Notes: generated by a model not told the origin, from the letters alone. A stretch of DNA of 64,000 nt from Syntrophobacterales bacterium (GCA_020060385.1 JAGVAH010000082.1:114138-178137), one strand, 5' to 3'. Counted from the first letter of the stretch, positions 26,772 to 34,465 are shown. Numbers and translations: made by a program.

Positions 26772-27733
26772 ACCCCCGGCAATTCCTGAATCCCTGGGTT
26801 TTGTTCGGGGCCGCGGTCCTCCTGACCGCGGCCGCGCTGCACAACGACTACTATTTAACCCTGATCAACTTCATCGGCATCCACACCCTGCTGGTGGTGG
26901 GCCTCAATCTCCTCATGGGTTATGCGGGCCAGATCTCCCTGGGCCACGCCGCGTTTTTCGGCCTGGGTGCTTACACCTCCGGGATTTTGACCGCCACTTA
27001 CGGGGTCGACCCCTGGCTGGCCATGCTGGCGGGCATGCTGGTCTGCGGCCTCACCGCCTTTCTCATCGGCGTGCCGGCCCTGAAGCTCCGGGGCTATTAC
27101 CTGGCCATGGCCACCCTGGGCTTCGGCATCATCCTCTATATAGTTTTCAACGAAGCGGAATCCTGGACCGGCGGCCCCTCCGGCCTGACGGGCATTCCCG
27201 ACCTCTCCCTCTTCGGTTTTAAGCTGGACACCCCCAAACGCCTCTTCCTCCTCATCTGGCCGGTTTTGGGGGGCATTATGGCCTTGAGCGCCAACCTGGT
27301 GGATTCCCGCACGGGCCGTGCCCTGCGGGCCCTGCACGAAGGGGAGGCCGCGGCCCAATCCCTGGGGGTGAACACCTCCCGTTTAAAACTGATGATCTTC
27401 GTCTGGAGCGCGCTGTACGCCTCTCTGGCCGGGAGCCTCTACGCCCACACCCTCAACTTCATCGCCGCGGCCTCCTTCGGCTTCATGTTCTCCATCAAGC
27501 TGGTGACCATGGTGGTTTTGGGGGGCATGGCCAGCATCTGGGGGTCGTTCCTGGGGGCCGCGGTCCTCACCGTGCTCCCGGAGATGCTCACCATGTTCCA
27601 TGACTACGAAGTGATCATCTTCGGGGTCATCCTCATGGTGGTCATGATCTTTCTGCCCCGGGGCCTGGTGCGGGGGATCATGGACCTGTGGGAATTCCGG
27701 CGGTATAAAAAAGAGGGTGGAATTATTGGTTAA
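26768..27733 (+). CDS. livM: Branched-chain amino acid type ABC permease LivM
   Basis: Second permease subunit; LivM family, 321 residues with about nine hydrophobic spans. Typical are LNLLMGYAGQISLGHAAFFG near residue 45, PALKLRGYYLAMATLGFG near 103 and the EAA-type loop with EGEAAAQSLGVNTSRLK. It forms the pore with LivH. It starts four bases within the livH reading frame and is immediately followed, at its stop codon, by the family F repeat at 27734-27846. Confidence 0.95.
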   Translation: MNPRQFLNPWVLFGAAVLLTAAALHNDYYLTLINFIGIHTLLVVGLNLLMGYAGQISLGHAAFFGLGAYTSGILTATYGVDPWLAMLAGMLVCGLTAFLIGVPALKLRGYYLAMATLGFGIILYIVFNEAESWTGGPSGLTGIPDLSLFGFKLDTPKRLFLLIWPVLGGIMALSANLVDSRTGRALRALHEGEAAAQSLGVNTSRLKLMIFVWSALYASLAGSLYAHTLNFIAAASFGFMFSIKLVTMVVLGGMASIWGSFLGAAVLTVLPEMLTMFHDYEVIIFGVILMVVMIFLPRGLVRGIMDLWEFRRYKKEGGIIG

Positions 27734-27846
27734 CCACCAAGACACAAAGACACAAAGAGTCACAAAGGAAATATTACTGCTTTGGCGTTTCACGCCAAAG
27801 CAGAAAAATATCTTGGTGAACCTTTGTGTCTTGGTGCCTTGGTGGT
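27734..27846. repeat. CCAAGACAC-type inverted repeat (family F)
   Basis: An ~113-bp palindrome with outer arms ACCACCAAGACACAAAG and complement, and a central hairpin GCTTTGGCG/CGCCAAAGC. It begins at the base after the livM stop and ends 13 bases before the livG start, leaving livG without an obvious ribosome-binding site. The central hairpin is shared with 53872-53980 and, less well, 35637-35762. Confidence 0.85.
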
Positions 27847-27859
27847 GATTCTTTTTACT

Positions 27860-28627
27860 ATGCCCATTTTGGAACTTCAGGACATCAGCCTGGCTTTCGG
27901 GGGCCTCCAGGCCCTGGATAAGGTCAGCTTTGCCGTGGGTGCGGGCACGGTGCAGGCGGTCATCGGCCCCAACGGCGCGGGCAAGACCACCCTTTTCAAC
28001 CTGATCACCGGTTTTTTGTCACCCCAGGCCGGCAAAGTTGTCTTCCAGGACCAAGAGATCCAGGGGCGGCCTCCCCATCAGGTGGCGCAGATGGGCATCG
28101 CCCGCACCTTCCAGTTGGTGCAGCTCTTCGACCACATGACTGTTCTGGAAAACGTCATGGTGGGCCGCCACCGCCTGAGCCGGGCCGGTCTCCTGGCCGG
28201 GGCCCTGCGCCTGCCCTGGACCAGGGGGGAGGAAAAGTCAATTAAGGAGCGGGCCTTGGAAGAGCTGGCCTTCGTGGGGCTGGGGGACCGGGCCCAGCAG
28301 CCCGCGGCTACTTTGCCCCTGGGATTAAAAAGATTGCTGGAAATCGCCCGGGCCTTGGCCGCGGAGCCCACCCTCCTGCTGTTGGATGAGCCCGCCTCTG
28401 GTCTGGACGCGGTGGAAACGGAGCGCCTCCAGGAGATGATCCTGGCCTTAAGGGACCGGGGCCTGACCATCCTCCTGGTGGAGCACGACATGGGCCTGAC
28501 CATGGAAGTGGCGGACCAGATCGCAGTCCTCAACTACGGCCAACTCATCGCCACCGGCACCCCCCGGGAGGTGCAGCGGAATGAGGAGGTGATTGCCGCG
28601 TATCTGGGCACGGATTGGCAGACGTAA
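27860..28627 (+). CDS. livG: Branched-chain amino acid type ABC ATPase LivG
   Basis: Nucleotide-binding subunit, 255 residues. Walker A is GPNGAGKTT near residue 36. The LivG-specific GIARTFQLVQLFDHMTVLEN Q-loop region follows, with a signature loop LPLGLKRLLEIARALA that lacks the usual LSGGQ (it reads LPLGLK), and Walker B LLLLDEPASGLD. The degenerate signature (LPLG) is common in LivG. The C-terminus carries the tail typical of the family. It is separated from livF by about 1.1 kb of repeats and two small genes. Confidence 0.93.
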   Translation: MPILELQDISLAFGGLQALDKVSFAVGAGTVQAVIGPNGAGKTTLFNLITGFLSPQAGKVVFQDQEIQGRPPHQVAQMGIARTFQLVQLFDHMTVLENVMVGRHRLSRAGLLAGALRLPWTRGEEKSIKERALEELAFVGLGDRAQQPAATLPLGLKRLLEIARALAAEPTLLLLDEPASGLDAVETERLQEMILALRDRGLTILLVEHDMGLTMEVADQIAVLNYGQLIATGTPREVQRNEEVIAAYLGTDWQT

Positions 28628-28630
28628 AAG

Positions 28631-28672
28631 AAGGTTTTCGGTTTTCGGTTTTCTGTTTTCGTTAAAAAACTG
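28631..28672. repeat. GTTTTCGGTTTTCTG repeat (family H)
   Basis: Short run of TTTTCGGTTTTCTGTTTTC just after livG, resembling the arms of 25771-25902 and the in-gene copy at 50259-50288. Confidence 0.5.
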
Positions 28673-28696
28673 GTAGCGCAGGCGTCCCGCCGGGGC

Positions 28697-28720
28697 GGAA
28701 CAGGCTGGAAAGCCTGTTCC
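28697..28720. repeat. CAGGCTGGAAAGCCTG hairpin (family E)
   Basis: GGAACAGGCT and AGCCTGTTCC pair perfectly around a GGAA loop. Related hairpins are at 61761-61782 and 61824-61847. Confidence 0.75.
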
Positions 28721-28746
28721 ACCTATGGCAACTAAAGTATGTGTAG

Positions 28747-28763
28747 GGTGGGCAAGGCCCACC
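28747..28763. repeat. GGTGGGC/GCCCACC hairpin
   Basis: Seven-base perfect arms around a three-base loop AAG. An identical stem with loop CAT lies at 29747-29763, so the pair brackets the whole livG-livF insertion. Confidence 0.7.
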
Positions 28764-28799
28764 ATCCTTCTTGAGTCTCAATCAAACAGACATTAAAAT

Positions 28800-28859
28800 G
28801 TAGGGGCGAACCTGGTGTTCGCCCAACCGCATCGGGGCGAACACCGGGTTCGCCCCTAC
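28800..28859. repeat. GGGGCGAACC long palindrome (family D)
   Basis: Arms of ~25 bases (GTAGGGGCGAACCTGGTGTT and beyond) with one or two mismatches around a short loop. Second copy at 4526-4580. No gene lies in the 324 bases between livG and the XRE gene; this gap is made up of repeats. Confidence 0.85.
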
Positions 28860-28874
28860 GAAAAACATCCTTCT

Positions 28875-28929
28875 CGTTCCCAAGTTGCACTTGGGAACGT
28901 CATATTTTAGTCAAAGCTGTGCTTTGACT
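28875..28929. repeat. Two trinucleotide-loop hairpins before the XRE gene
   Basis: CGTTCCCAAGT-TGC-ACTTGGGAACG (28875-28899) and AGTCAAAGC-TGT-GCTTTGACT (28909-28929), both perfect stems. The second lies ~22 bases before the XRE start codon and could double as an operator. A TATAAT at 28935-28940 follows without a clear -35 box. Confidence 0.8.
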
Positions 28930-28951
28930 CCTTATATAATGGAAGTATCCG

Positions 28952-29167
28952 ATGAAAATAGAGGAGCTATTTCCCGACCTGCACCAGGGCAGCGCCATCC
29001 GCGGCTTGCGCCTCCGGGAGGGCCTGACCCATGAACAGCTCGCTAAGCTGCTGGGGATCAGGCGCACCAACCTCTCCGAGATGGAAAACGGCAAGCGCCC
29101 CATCGGCAAAAACATGGCCAAACGTTTGGCGCAAGTCTTGAAAACGGATTACAAGGTTTTTCTCTAA
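28952..29167 (+). CDS. XRE-family helix-turn-helix regulator
   Basis: A 71-residue DNA-binding protein consisting of almost only an HTH domain (LRLREGLTHEQLAKLLGIRR, then TNLSEMENGKRPIGKNMAKR). This is the Cro/C1-type fold. A GGAAG lies six bases before the ATG. There is no toxin gene of recognisable type next to it; the downstream gene encodes a membrane protein. Identical-type palindromes sit on both sides. Possible roles are autoregulator, antitoxin-like protein or control of the neighbouring membrane protein; the sequence does not decide. Confidence 0.88.
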   Translation: MKIEELFPDLHQGSAIRGLRLREGLTHEQLAKLLGIRRTNLSEMENGKRPIGKNMAKRLAQVLKTDYKVFL

Positions 29168-29180
29168 ACTTTCCGCTTTC

Positions 29181-29265
29181 TCGTTCCCAAGCTGTGCTTG
29201 GGAACGACTTGGCCGCCAAGCTGAGCTTGGCAGGCATTTCCGTTCCCAAGTATAACTTGGGAACG
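29181..29265. repeat. Three trinucleotide-loop hairpins after the XRE gene
   Basis: TCGTTCCCAAGC-TGT-GCTTGGGAACGA (29181-29207), GCCAAGC-TGA-GCTTGGC (29215-29231) and CGTTCCCAAGT-ATA-ACTTGGGAACG (29241-29265). All stems are perfect. The first and third share their stem with 28875-28899, so the XRE gene is bracketed by the same palindrome. Confidence 0.85.
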
Positions 29266-29283
29266 AGTGGAGGTCAGCCGATA

Positions 29284-29667
29284 ATGGACGACAGCATCTA
29301 TTATTGGGATTGGCTGAAGCATGAAGACAATCTTTTTACAAACAGGAATAATATATTACTAGTCGCAGAATCAATGACTTTCGCCGCAGTAGCCACCGTT
29401 CAGGCGGCCGACGCAAGCACCACACATAGTGTTCTTCTGGTTATTGCGGGCTTGTTCATCACGCTGATTTGGTTGCTTGCCAGTTGGAAACATCTATTGT
29501 CCACCGACCCCCCGCTCAAAAAAAAGTTAAGAGAAGCTGACCCAAGGAGAAAAGAATTCGATATTGCTAGGAATAAATGGTGGTCCAACCATTGGCTCAT
29601 TGGCTTCATATTACCCTTGGGCTTGTTGATTGTATGGGTATTATGGCTATACACGCTAACACATTAG
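29284..29667 (+). CDS. Small hypothetical membrane protein
   Basis: A 127-residue protein, unrecognised. It begins with an acidic/aromatic segment (MDDSIYYWDWLKHEDNL), then hydrophobic spans near residues 26-40 (weak), 49-66 (SVLLVIAGLFITLIWLLASW) and 103-125 (HWLIGFILPLGLLIVWVLWL). A basic loop (KKKLREADPRRKEF) lies between the last two. The start is set by GGAGG just upstream of ATG 29284. Base composition is lower in GC than the flanking liv genes, consistent with acquisition. It is the second gene of the inserted island and may be a partner of the XRE protein. Confidence 0.7.
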   Translation: MDDSIYYWDWLKHEDNLFTNRNNILLVAESMTFAAVATVQAADASTTHSVLLVIAGLFITLIWLLASWKHLLSTDPPLKKKLREADPRRKEFDIARNKWWSNHWLIGFILPLGLLIVWVLWLYTLTH

Positions 29668-29675
29668 GCCCGTAG

Positions 29676-29715
29676 GGTGCGTCTCACGCACCAATTATGG
29701 CGCGTAAAACGCGCC
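29676..29715. repeat. Two trinucleotide-loop hairpins inside outer GTAGGG/CCCTAC arms
   Basis: GGTGCGT-CTC-ACGCACC (29676-29692) and GGCGCGT-AAA-ACGCGCC (29699-29715), directly after the membrane protein gene. Confidence 0.75.
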
Positions 29716-29744
29716 CTACACTGATCACTGGCCACTGACTATTA

Positions 29745-29771
29745 ATGGTGGGCCATGCCCACCCTACACCA
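29745..29771. repeat. GGTGGGC hairpin abutting the livF start codon
   Basis: GGTGGGC-CAT-GCCCACC at 29747-29763 followed by CTACACCA and the livF ATG at 29772. This leaves no purine-rich ribosome-binding site. Confidence 0.75.
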
Positions 29772-30509
29772 ATGCTGAAGATCAGAAACCTCTACGCCTA
29801 CTACGGCTCCCTGCCCGCGTTGAGCGGCGTCACCTGCCATGTGCGGGAAGGGGAGATCGTCACTTTGATCGGCGCCAACGGCGCGGGCAAGACTACCTTG
29901 CTCAACGCCATCTGCGGGTGTGTGCGCTGGCAGGGGGAGATCATCTATAACGGCGGCGTCCTCAGCGGCCGGGCCCCGGAGGAGCTGGTGGGCTTGGGGA
30001 TTTCCCAGGTGCCGGAAGGCCGCCAGCTCTTTGCGCCCATGACCGTGGCCGAAAACTTGGAGCTGGGGGCCTACCACCGCCATAGCCGGGTCAACCGCAG
30101 CGCCGTCGCCCTGGATCTGGAGCGGGTCTTTCGCCTTTTCCCACGTCTGGAAGAACGACTCACCCAGAAGGCGGGCACCTTGAGCGGCGGCGAACAGCAG
30201 ATGCTGGCCATTGGCCGGGCCCTGATGGCCCGCCCCCAACTGCTGCTCCTGGACGAACCCTCCCTGGGCCTGGCCCCCATCGTGGTGGAGCAAATCCTGG
30301 CCACCTTGAGGAACCTCTGCAAAGAAGGGATGACCATCCTCCTGGTGGAGCAAAACGCCCGGGCTGCGCTGAAGGTGGCCCACCGGGCCTACGTCCTGGA
30401 GACCGGGCGCATCATCTTGAGCGGCGCGGCCCAGGACCTGCTGGCCGACCGCCAGGTGACCCGGGCCTACCTGGGCCGGGATTACAAGGAATTTACCGAA
30501 GGCAGGTAA
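29772..30509 (+). CDS. livF: Branched-chain amino acid type ABC ATPase LivF
   Basis: Second ATPase subunit, 245 residues. Walker A is GANGAGKTT near residue 35, the ABC signature is LSGGEQQMLAIGRALM and Walker B is LLLLDEPSLGLAP, followed by LLVEQNARAAL; the switch histidine is replaced in the usual LivF manner. The ATG at 29772 matches the normal LivF N-terminus (MLKIRNLYAYYGSLPAL) but follows a repeat with no Shine-Dalgarno. It completes the LivHMGF set, displaced from livG by the repeat island. Confidence 0.95.
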   Translation: MLKIRNLYAYYGSLPALSGVTCHVREGEIVTLIGANGAGKTTLLNAICGCVRWQGEIIYNGGVLSGRAPEELVGLGISQVPEGRQLFAPMTVAENLELGAYHRHSRVNRSAVALDLERVFRLFPRLEERLTQKAGTLSGGEQQMLAIGRALMARPQLLLLDEPSLGLAPIVVEQILATLRNLCKEGMTILLVEQNARAALKVAHRAYVLETGRIILSGAAQDLLADRQVTRAYLGRDYKEFTEGR

Positions 30510-30522
30510 GAAATAAAGACTT

Positions 30523-30606
30523 CACCACGGAGACACAGAGGACACAGAGATTCACAGAGAATATTCTCTCTGTGCCACCCTGTGCTCTCTGTGTCTCTGC
30601 GGTAAA
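30523..30606. repeat. ACACAGAG inverted repeat (family F)
   Basis: Palindromic arms ACCACGGAGACACAGAGGA and CTCTGTGTCTCTGCGGTAA between livF and the second ligase gene. Here the repeat stops short of the ribosome-binding site, which is retained. Confidence 0.85.
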
Positions 30607-30628
30607 GAATTTAGGGGAGGTAAGAGCC

Positions 30629-31897
30629 GTGCGCCAGCCCGAATTTGAGGCCATGGACCGGGAAGAACTGGAACTGCTGCAGTTGGAGCGCCTCCAGTCC
30701 ACCCTGACCCGGGCTTTTCGCCAGGTGAAGTATTACCGCCGCCAGTTCGAGGGCCTGGGGCTGGGGTTGGACTCCATCCGGGAGCTCCGGGATCTGGCCC
30801 GGCTGCCTTTTACCACCCGGGAGGTCCTGTCGGAGAATTACCCTTACGGGCTCTTTGCCGTACCCCTCCGGGACATCGTCCGCATCCTCTCCTCCCCGGG
30901 CACCACGGAAAAGCCCCTGGTGGTGGGCTACGCCGCCCAGGACGTGAAGCTCTGGCTGGAACTCCTGGCCCGCCTGTACACCGCCGCGGGCGTGGGCCGG
31001 GAGGACATCGTGCAACTCATCCTGCCCCCGGGCCTGGCCAACTGGCGCCGGGACCTCCAGGCCGGGGCCGAATACCTGGGGGCCTCGGTGATCCCCGCGG
31101 CCACCCTCAATTTCGTTAAAGAACTGATGGTCATGCGGGACTACAAGACCTCGGTCCTGGTCACCACCCCCTCCCTGGCCCGCCACCTGCTCACAGTCAT
31201 GGACCGGCTCCATCTCTCCTCCGTGGAGTTGAGTTTGAAGAAGGCCCTGCTGGTGGCCGCGCCCCTGCCGGGGGAGGTCCGCCGGGAAATCGAGGAAGGC
31301 TTCCAGATCAAAGTGGCCACCGCCTACGGCATCACCGAGGTCATGGGGCCGGGCCTGGCTTTCAGTTGCGAGTTCAACCAGGGGTTTCATTTCTCCGAGG
31401 ACCATTTTTATCCGGAGATCGTTGACCCGGCCAGCGGCCAGGCGGCCCCGCCGGGCGCGTCCGGGGAACTGGTGATCACCACCCTGAGCACCGTGGCTTT
31501 TCCCCTGGTGCGCTTCCGGAGCGGCGACCGGGCCCACCTGGTTAAGGAACCCTGCCCCTGCGGCCGCAGCCTGGTGCGTCTGGGGGCCATCTCCGGACGG
31601 GTGGACGCCATCTTCTCCGTGGGGGGCATCAAGGTCCACCCGGACCAGCTCCGCTTGCTGCTCACCGCGGTCATGGGGGGGCACGCCCCCTCCTGCCGCT
31701 GGCAGGTAACCATCGAGGACGGCCTGGAAGTCCTGGATATCGACATTACCCTGGATGAAGCCATCTTCTCCGACGAAGTCAAGGCCCTGGAGGGCCTGGG
31801 TCGCCGGGCCCGGCGCCACCTCCAGGACCATTTGGGGATCAACGCCAGGATTACTTTGAAGGAGGCAGACTCGCCGGTGCAAAAAGGGGAAGGTTAA
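30629..31897 (+). CDS. PaaK-like adenylate-forming acyl-CoA ligase, divergent
   Basis: Second member of the phenylacetate-CoA ligase family, 422 residues from GTG 30629 (GGGGAGG eight bases upstream). It is alignable to PaaK throughout: LARLPFTTREVLSENYPYGL, YGITEVMGPGLAFSCE near 225 and VRFRSGDRAHL near 290, with the cysteines of CPCGRS kept. The phosphate loop near residue 87 reads SSPGTTEKPLV rather than SSGTTGKP, and the C-terminal lysine region is shorter than in the first copy. It may act on a different acid or have reduced activity. It terminates the liv operon ahead of the terminator at 32059. Confidence 0.87.
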   Translation: MRQPEFEAMDREELELLQLERLQSTLTRAFRQVKYYRRQFEGLGLGLDSIRELRDLARLPFTTREVLSENYPYGLFAVPLRDIVRILSSPGTTEKPLVVGYAAQDVKLWLELLARLYTAAGVGREDIVQLILPPGLANWRRDLQAGAEYLGASVIPAATLNFVKELMVMRDYKTSVLVTTPSLARHLLTVMDRLHLSSVELSLKKALLVAAPLPGEVRREIEEGFQIKVATAYGITEVMGPGLAFSCEFNQGFHFSEDHFYPEIVDPASGQAAPPGASGELVITTLSTVAFPLVRFRSGDRAHLVKEPCPCGRSLVRLGAISGRVDAIFSVGGIKVHPDQLRLLLTAVMGGHAPSCRWQVTIEDGLEVLDIDITLDEAIFSDEVKALEGLGRRARRHLQDHLGINARITLKEADSPVQKGEG

Positions 31898-32058
31898 TTT
31901 TTTTAACAACCATCTGCATTTTTGGAGATTTTGACTTTATCAATATTTTATTCGACCAAAAGTTTTGTAATAAATAATTTTGCTGACGCCCATCTCAGCC
32001 CCGGCCAGTTAGGCGCGACGCAACACCTTTCATCAATAAGTTCCAGGATAATTAACTG

Positions 32059-32084
32059 GGTGGCCCGGGGGAGCCACCTTTTTT
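32059..32084 (+). terminator. Rho-independent terminator after the liv/paaK series
   Basis: GGTGGC (32059-32064) pairs with GCCACC (32073-32078) across an eight-base GC-rich loop, followed by six T. It lies ~160 bases after the second ligase and immediately before a good promoter. Confidence 0.75.
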
Positions 32085-32085
32085 A

Positions 32086-32115
32086 TTGACAAAATTATTT
32101 ATTTTTAAATATTAT
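32086..32115 (+). promoter_or_regulatory. Sigma-70-type promoter of the outer-membrane protein gene
   Basis: A consensus TTGACA at 32086-32091 and TATTAT at 32110-32115 with an 18-base AT-rich spacer. The transcript would begin ~25 bases before ATG 32147, just room for the GGGGGGAG ribosome-binding site. The best promoter in the window by eye. Confidence 0.72.
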
Positions 32116-32146
32116 GGCTGTATTAATTGCTTTCAAGGGGGGAGCC

Positions 32147-32989
32147 ATGAAAGTATTACGGGTAAAGTGGGTACTATTATTGTTGGTGGTTTTACTGGCT
32201 ATGCCGGGATTAGCCCGGGGGGAGATGTACGTTGAGGCCTACCTGGGAGGTATGCAAGGGGCGAACGCAGGCATGAACGCCACCAGCAACCATCCTGGCG
32301 GACTTTTTCAAACTGTGGAACAACATGATATTTCCGGGAAATTAGACCCGGCAGTCATCGGCGGCTTAAAAATCGGCACCTGGTTCGTCAAAGAAGGTTT
32401 CCTGGGGATGAATTACCCCGACTGGATGAAATACTTCGGCTTTTACCTGGATTTCAGCTTCCACCGCCTTAATTTCCGCAACCAATCAGGAAAGACCACG
32501 GCGTATGATAACTTTTTAAACATCCCCCGGGGTTCTGTCGGCACCACCAACCTTTTTTTCAGTGAAGGGACCGCGGCCACCCTGGCCTTTATGTTTGCCG
32601 GGCGTTATGGTTTCCTGCCGGACTCCGAGGTTCCTTTTGGGCGTCTCCAGCCCTATGTGGCGGTGGGTCCCGCGATCCTCTTCACCACCCAGCATCCCCG
32701 GCTCAGCAGCACCTCTTACTGGCTGACCATTGCCCCGCCTGTCCCTTTTCCCTACAGCCTCAAACCCCACTCCGACTCCTCGGTGAACATCGCCCTGGCG
32801 TTGGACGCCGGTATTCGCTATATGTGCTTGAAAAACGTGTCCCTGGATCTGTCCTTCAAGTACCGTTATGCTCGAGCCAATTACACTTACAGCTATGTCG
32901 ATCCTCTGGATGGAACCCAACAGGGCTTCTCTTTGAATCCTAATTATAATCTCTTCAGCGCCCAGATGGGCGCGGCCTACCATTTCTAA
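32147..32989 (+). CDS. Outer-membrane beta-barrel protein
   Basis: Exported 280-residue protein. The signal peptide (KVLRVKWVLLLLVVLLAMPG, cleavage near ARG-E) is followed by alternating hydrophobic/polar beta strands with Tyr/Phe girdles (MYVEAYLGGMQGAN, WMKYFGFYLDFSFH, LDLSFKYRYARANYTYS) and it ends in AAYHF, the C-terminal aromatic used by the Bam machinery. This fits an 8-10-strand porin-like or surface barrel; I see no feature identifying a substrate. Strong promoter and terminators on both sides indicate a single-gene unit. Confidence 0.82.
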   Translation: MKVLRVKWVLLLLVVLLAMPGLARGEMYVEAYLGGMQGANAGMNATSNHPGGLFQTVEQHDISGKLDPAVIGGLKIGTWFVKEGFLGMNYPDWMKYFGFYLDFSFHRLNFRNQSGKTTAYDNFLNIPRGSVGTTNLFFSEGTAATLAFMFAGRYGFLPDSEVPFGRLQPYVAVGPAILFTTQHPRLSSTSYWLTIAPPVPFPYSLKPHSDSSVNIALALDAGIRYMCLKNVSLDLSFKYRYARANYTYSYVDPLDGTQQGFSLNPNYNLFSAQMGAAYHF

Positions 32990-33013
32990 AGGATAGTCCC
33001 AGAGAAATCGAGG

Positions 33014-33040
33014 AGGCGGCCTCCGGGCCGCCTTTTTTTT
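33014..33040 (+). terminator. Rho-independent terminator of the outer-membrane protein gene
   Basis: AGGCGGCC and GGCCGCCT form a perfect 8-bp stem around TCCG, followed by eight T. Confidence 0.9.
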
Positions 33041-33117
33041 AAAAGATTTTTCTCCTCCCGGCCCTATCTTTTCCTTACTCCTCGGCCAATCTCTTCGGAA
33101 ACCCCCAAATTTTCTGA

Positions 33118-33146
33118 TTTACCTCCCGGGAAAAATGACCTAATAT
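33118..33146 (+). promoter_or_regulatory. Possible promoter of the second LivK-type gene
   Basis: TTTACC and TAATAT separated by 17 bases, about 65 bases before ATG 33210. Each box matches the consensus at four of six positions. Confidence 0.4.
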
Positions 33147-33209
33147 ACAAACTTCATAATCAGTTAAACCTGCATCACCAACTACCTGGCAGAAATTAGG
33201 AGGATAATT

Positions 33210-34343
33210 ATGACCGGTTTTCGCAGGATGGTGGTTTTAGTCAGCGTCTTTTTATTGGTAACCGGGGGCCTGGCCTGGGGGGCCGAGCCCATCAAGATGG
33301 GCGCAGTGATGCGCCTGTCCATCGGCTCGGAACATGGCATCCCCTGTACCCGGGGAGCAGAGATGGCCGTGGACGAAGTCAACAAGGCCGGGGGCATCAA
33401 CGGCCGCCAGGTTAAACTCATTGTGGAAGACGAAAAGGACTCTCCAGCAGCTGCAGTCAGCGCCGTGCAAAAACTCGTCAATGTTGACAAAGTCGTGGCC
33501 ATAGTGGGCCCCATGACCTCCGGGGCCATGATGGCCGCAGGCAAGACCGCGGATGACGCCAAAGTGGTAGCCGTCAGCCCCACCTCCACCACCCCCAAGT
33601 TGAGTGGCTATGGCGCTTATCTCTACCGTGGCTGCTCCCGTATCGACAAGCAGGCTGAAGTCCTGACCGATTACGTGGGCAAGAAATGGAAGCCCAAGAC
33701 CGTGGCCATCTTCTTTTCCAACGAACCCTACGGCAAAGGCTGCGCCGCACTCTTCGAAAAGTTCTTCGAGAAGAACGGCATAAAAGTGGTTGCCAAGGAA
33801 TCCTTCAACCGGGGTGCCCGGGACTTCAAGAGCGAGCTTACCAAGATCAAGGCCGCCAAGCCGGATATCCTCTTCATTCCCGGCTACACCCCGGAGACTG
33901 CGCCCGCCGCGGCCCAGGCACGGCAGTTGGGCATGAAGCAGAAAATTTTAGGGGTTTATGGCGATATGGACCCGGTTTATATCCAGTTGGCGGGGAAGGC
34001 CGCTGAAGGCCATGTCATCGGCGTGGAGTATGATGAGGGTTACAACACCCCCAAGAACAAGAAGTTCAAAAAAGACTATGAAGCGCTGGTGAAGAAAAAC
34101 AAAGATCCTTATAACATCATGTTCGCGGCCCTATCTTACGACGTTGCCTCCATGATTCTGGAAGGCATGAAGAAAAATGGCCCCACCGCCGAGGACATTA
34201 AGAAGTACCTGGATAACATGAAAGACTTCGACGGTGTCACCGGTAAACTATCCTTCAACAAGACCCATGACGTCACCAGGGCCGGCACCGAAGGCGTCTA
34301 TATCGTGGAAGTCAAAGGCGGCAAGTATGTCAAGGTGAAGTGA
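33210..34343 (+). CDS. LivK-type periplasmic substrate-binding protein
   Basis: Secreted ligand-binding protein of an ABC importer, 377 residues. It has a cleavable signal peptide (ending LAWGA) with no lipobox, unlike the protein at 24608. The binding fold contains IKMGAVMRLSIGSEHGI, VNKAGGINGRQVKLIVEDEK, VGPMTSGAMM, FFSNEPYGKGCAALF and LKIPGY-like FIPGYTPETAPAAAQ. It has its own promoter-like sequence, AGGAGG ribosome-binding site and terminator, so it is probably expressed apart from livHMGF but likely shares that membrane complex. Confidence 0.92.
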   Translation: MTGFRRMVVLVSVFLLVTGGLAWGAEPIKMGAVMRLSIGSEHGIPCTRGAEMAVDEVNKAGGINGRQVKLIVEDEKDSPAAAVSAVQKLVNVDKVVAIVGPMTSGAMMAAGKTADDAKVVAVSPTSTTPKLSGYGAYLYRGCSRIDKQAEVLTDYVGKKWKPKTVAIFFSNEPYGKGCAALFEKFFEKNGIKVVAKESFNRGARDFKSELTKIKAAKPDILFIPGYTPETAPAAAQARQLGMKQKILGVYGDMDPVYIQLAGKAAEGHVIGVEYDEGYNTPKNKKFKKDYEALVKKNKDPYNIMFAALSYDVASMILEGMKKNGPTAEDIKKYLDNMKDFDGVTGKLSFNKTHDVTRAGTEGVYIVEVKGGKYVKVK

Positions 34344-34421
34344 GGAAATGCCTTTGGGGAGGGGTTCAGCAGACTTGGCTACCAACCCCTCTCCCTGAAT
34401 TCCTTTTGTGCAAAAAAAATA

Positions 34422-34465
34422 GGGCCTAAATCGGAGCCAATGGCTGCGACTCAGGCCCTTTTTTT
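34422..34465. terminator. Bidirectional terminator
   Basis: GGGCCTAAATCGGAGCC and its near complement GGCTGCGACTCAGGCCC form a 17-position stem with three mismatches and a three-base loop. Seven T follow on the right, and eight A precede on the left (34412-34419). It can end both the LivK-type transcript (+) and the minus-strand operon finishing with cooT. Confidence 0.85.

Noticed and set aside
28952-29667. XRE gene plus membrane protein considered as a toxin-antitoxin pair
   Set aside because: The membrane protein has no recognisable toxin motif and is larger than typical membrane toxins, and the antitoxin-like gene is separated from it by three hairpins; kept only as a possibility.
28675-29771. 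Repeat island between livG and livF considered as a CRISPR array
   Set aside because: The repeats are of differing sequence and are hairpins rather than identical direct repeats with unique spacers, and no cas genes are present.
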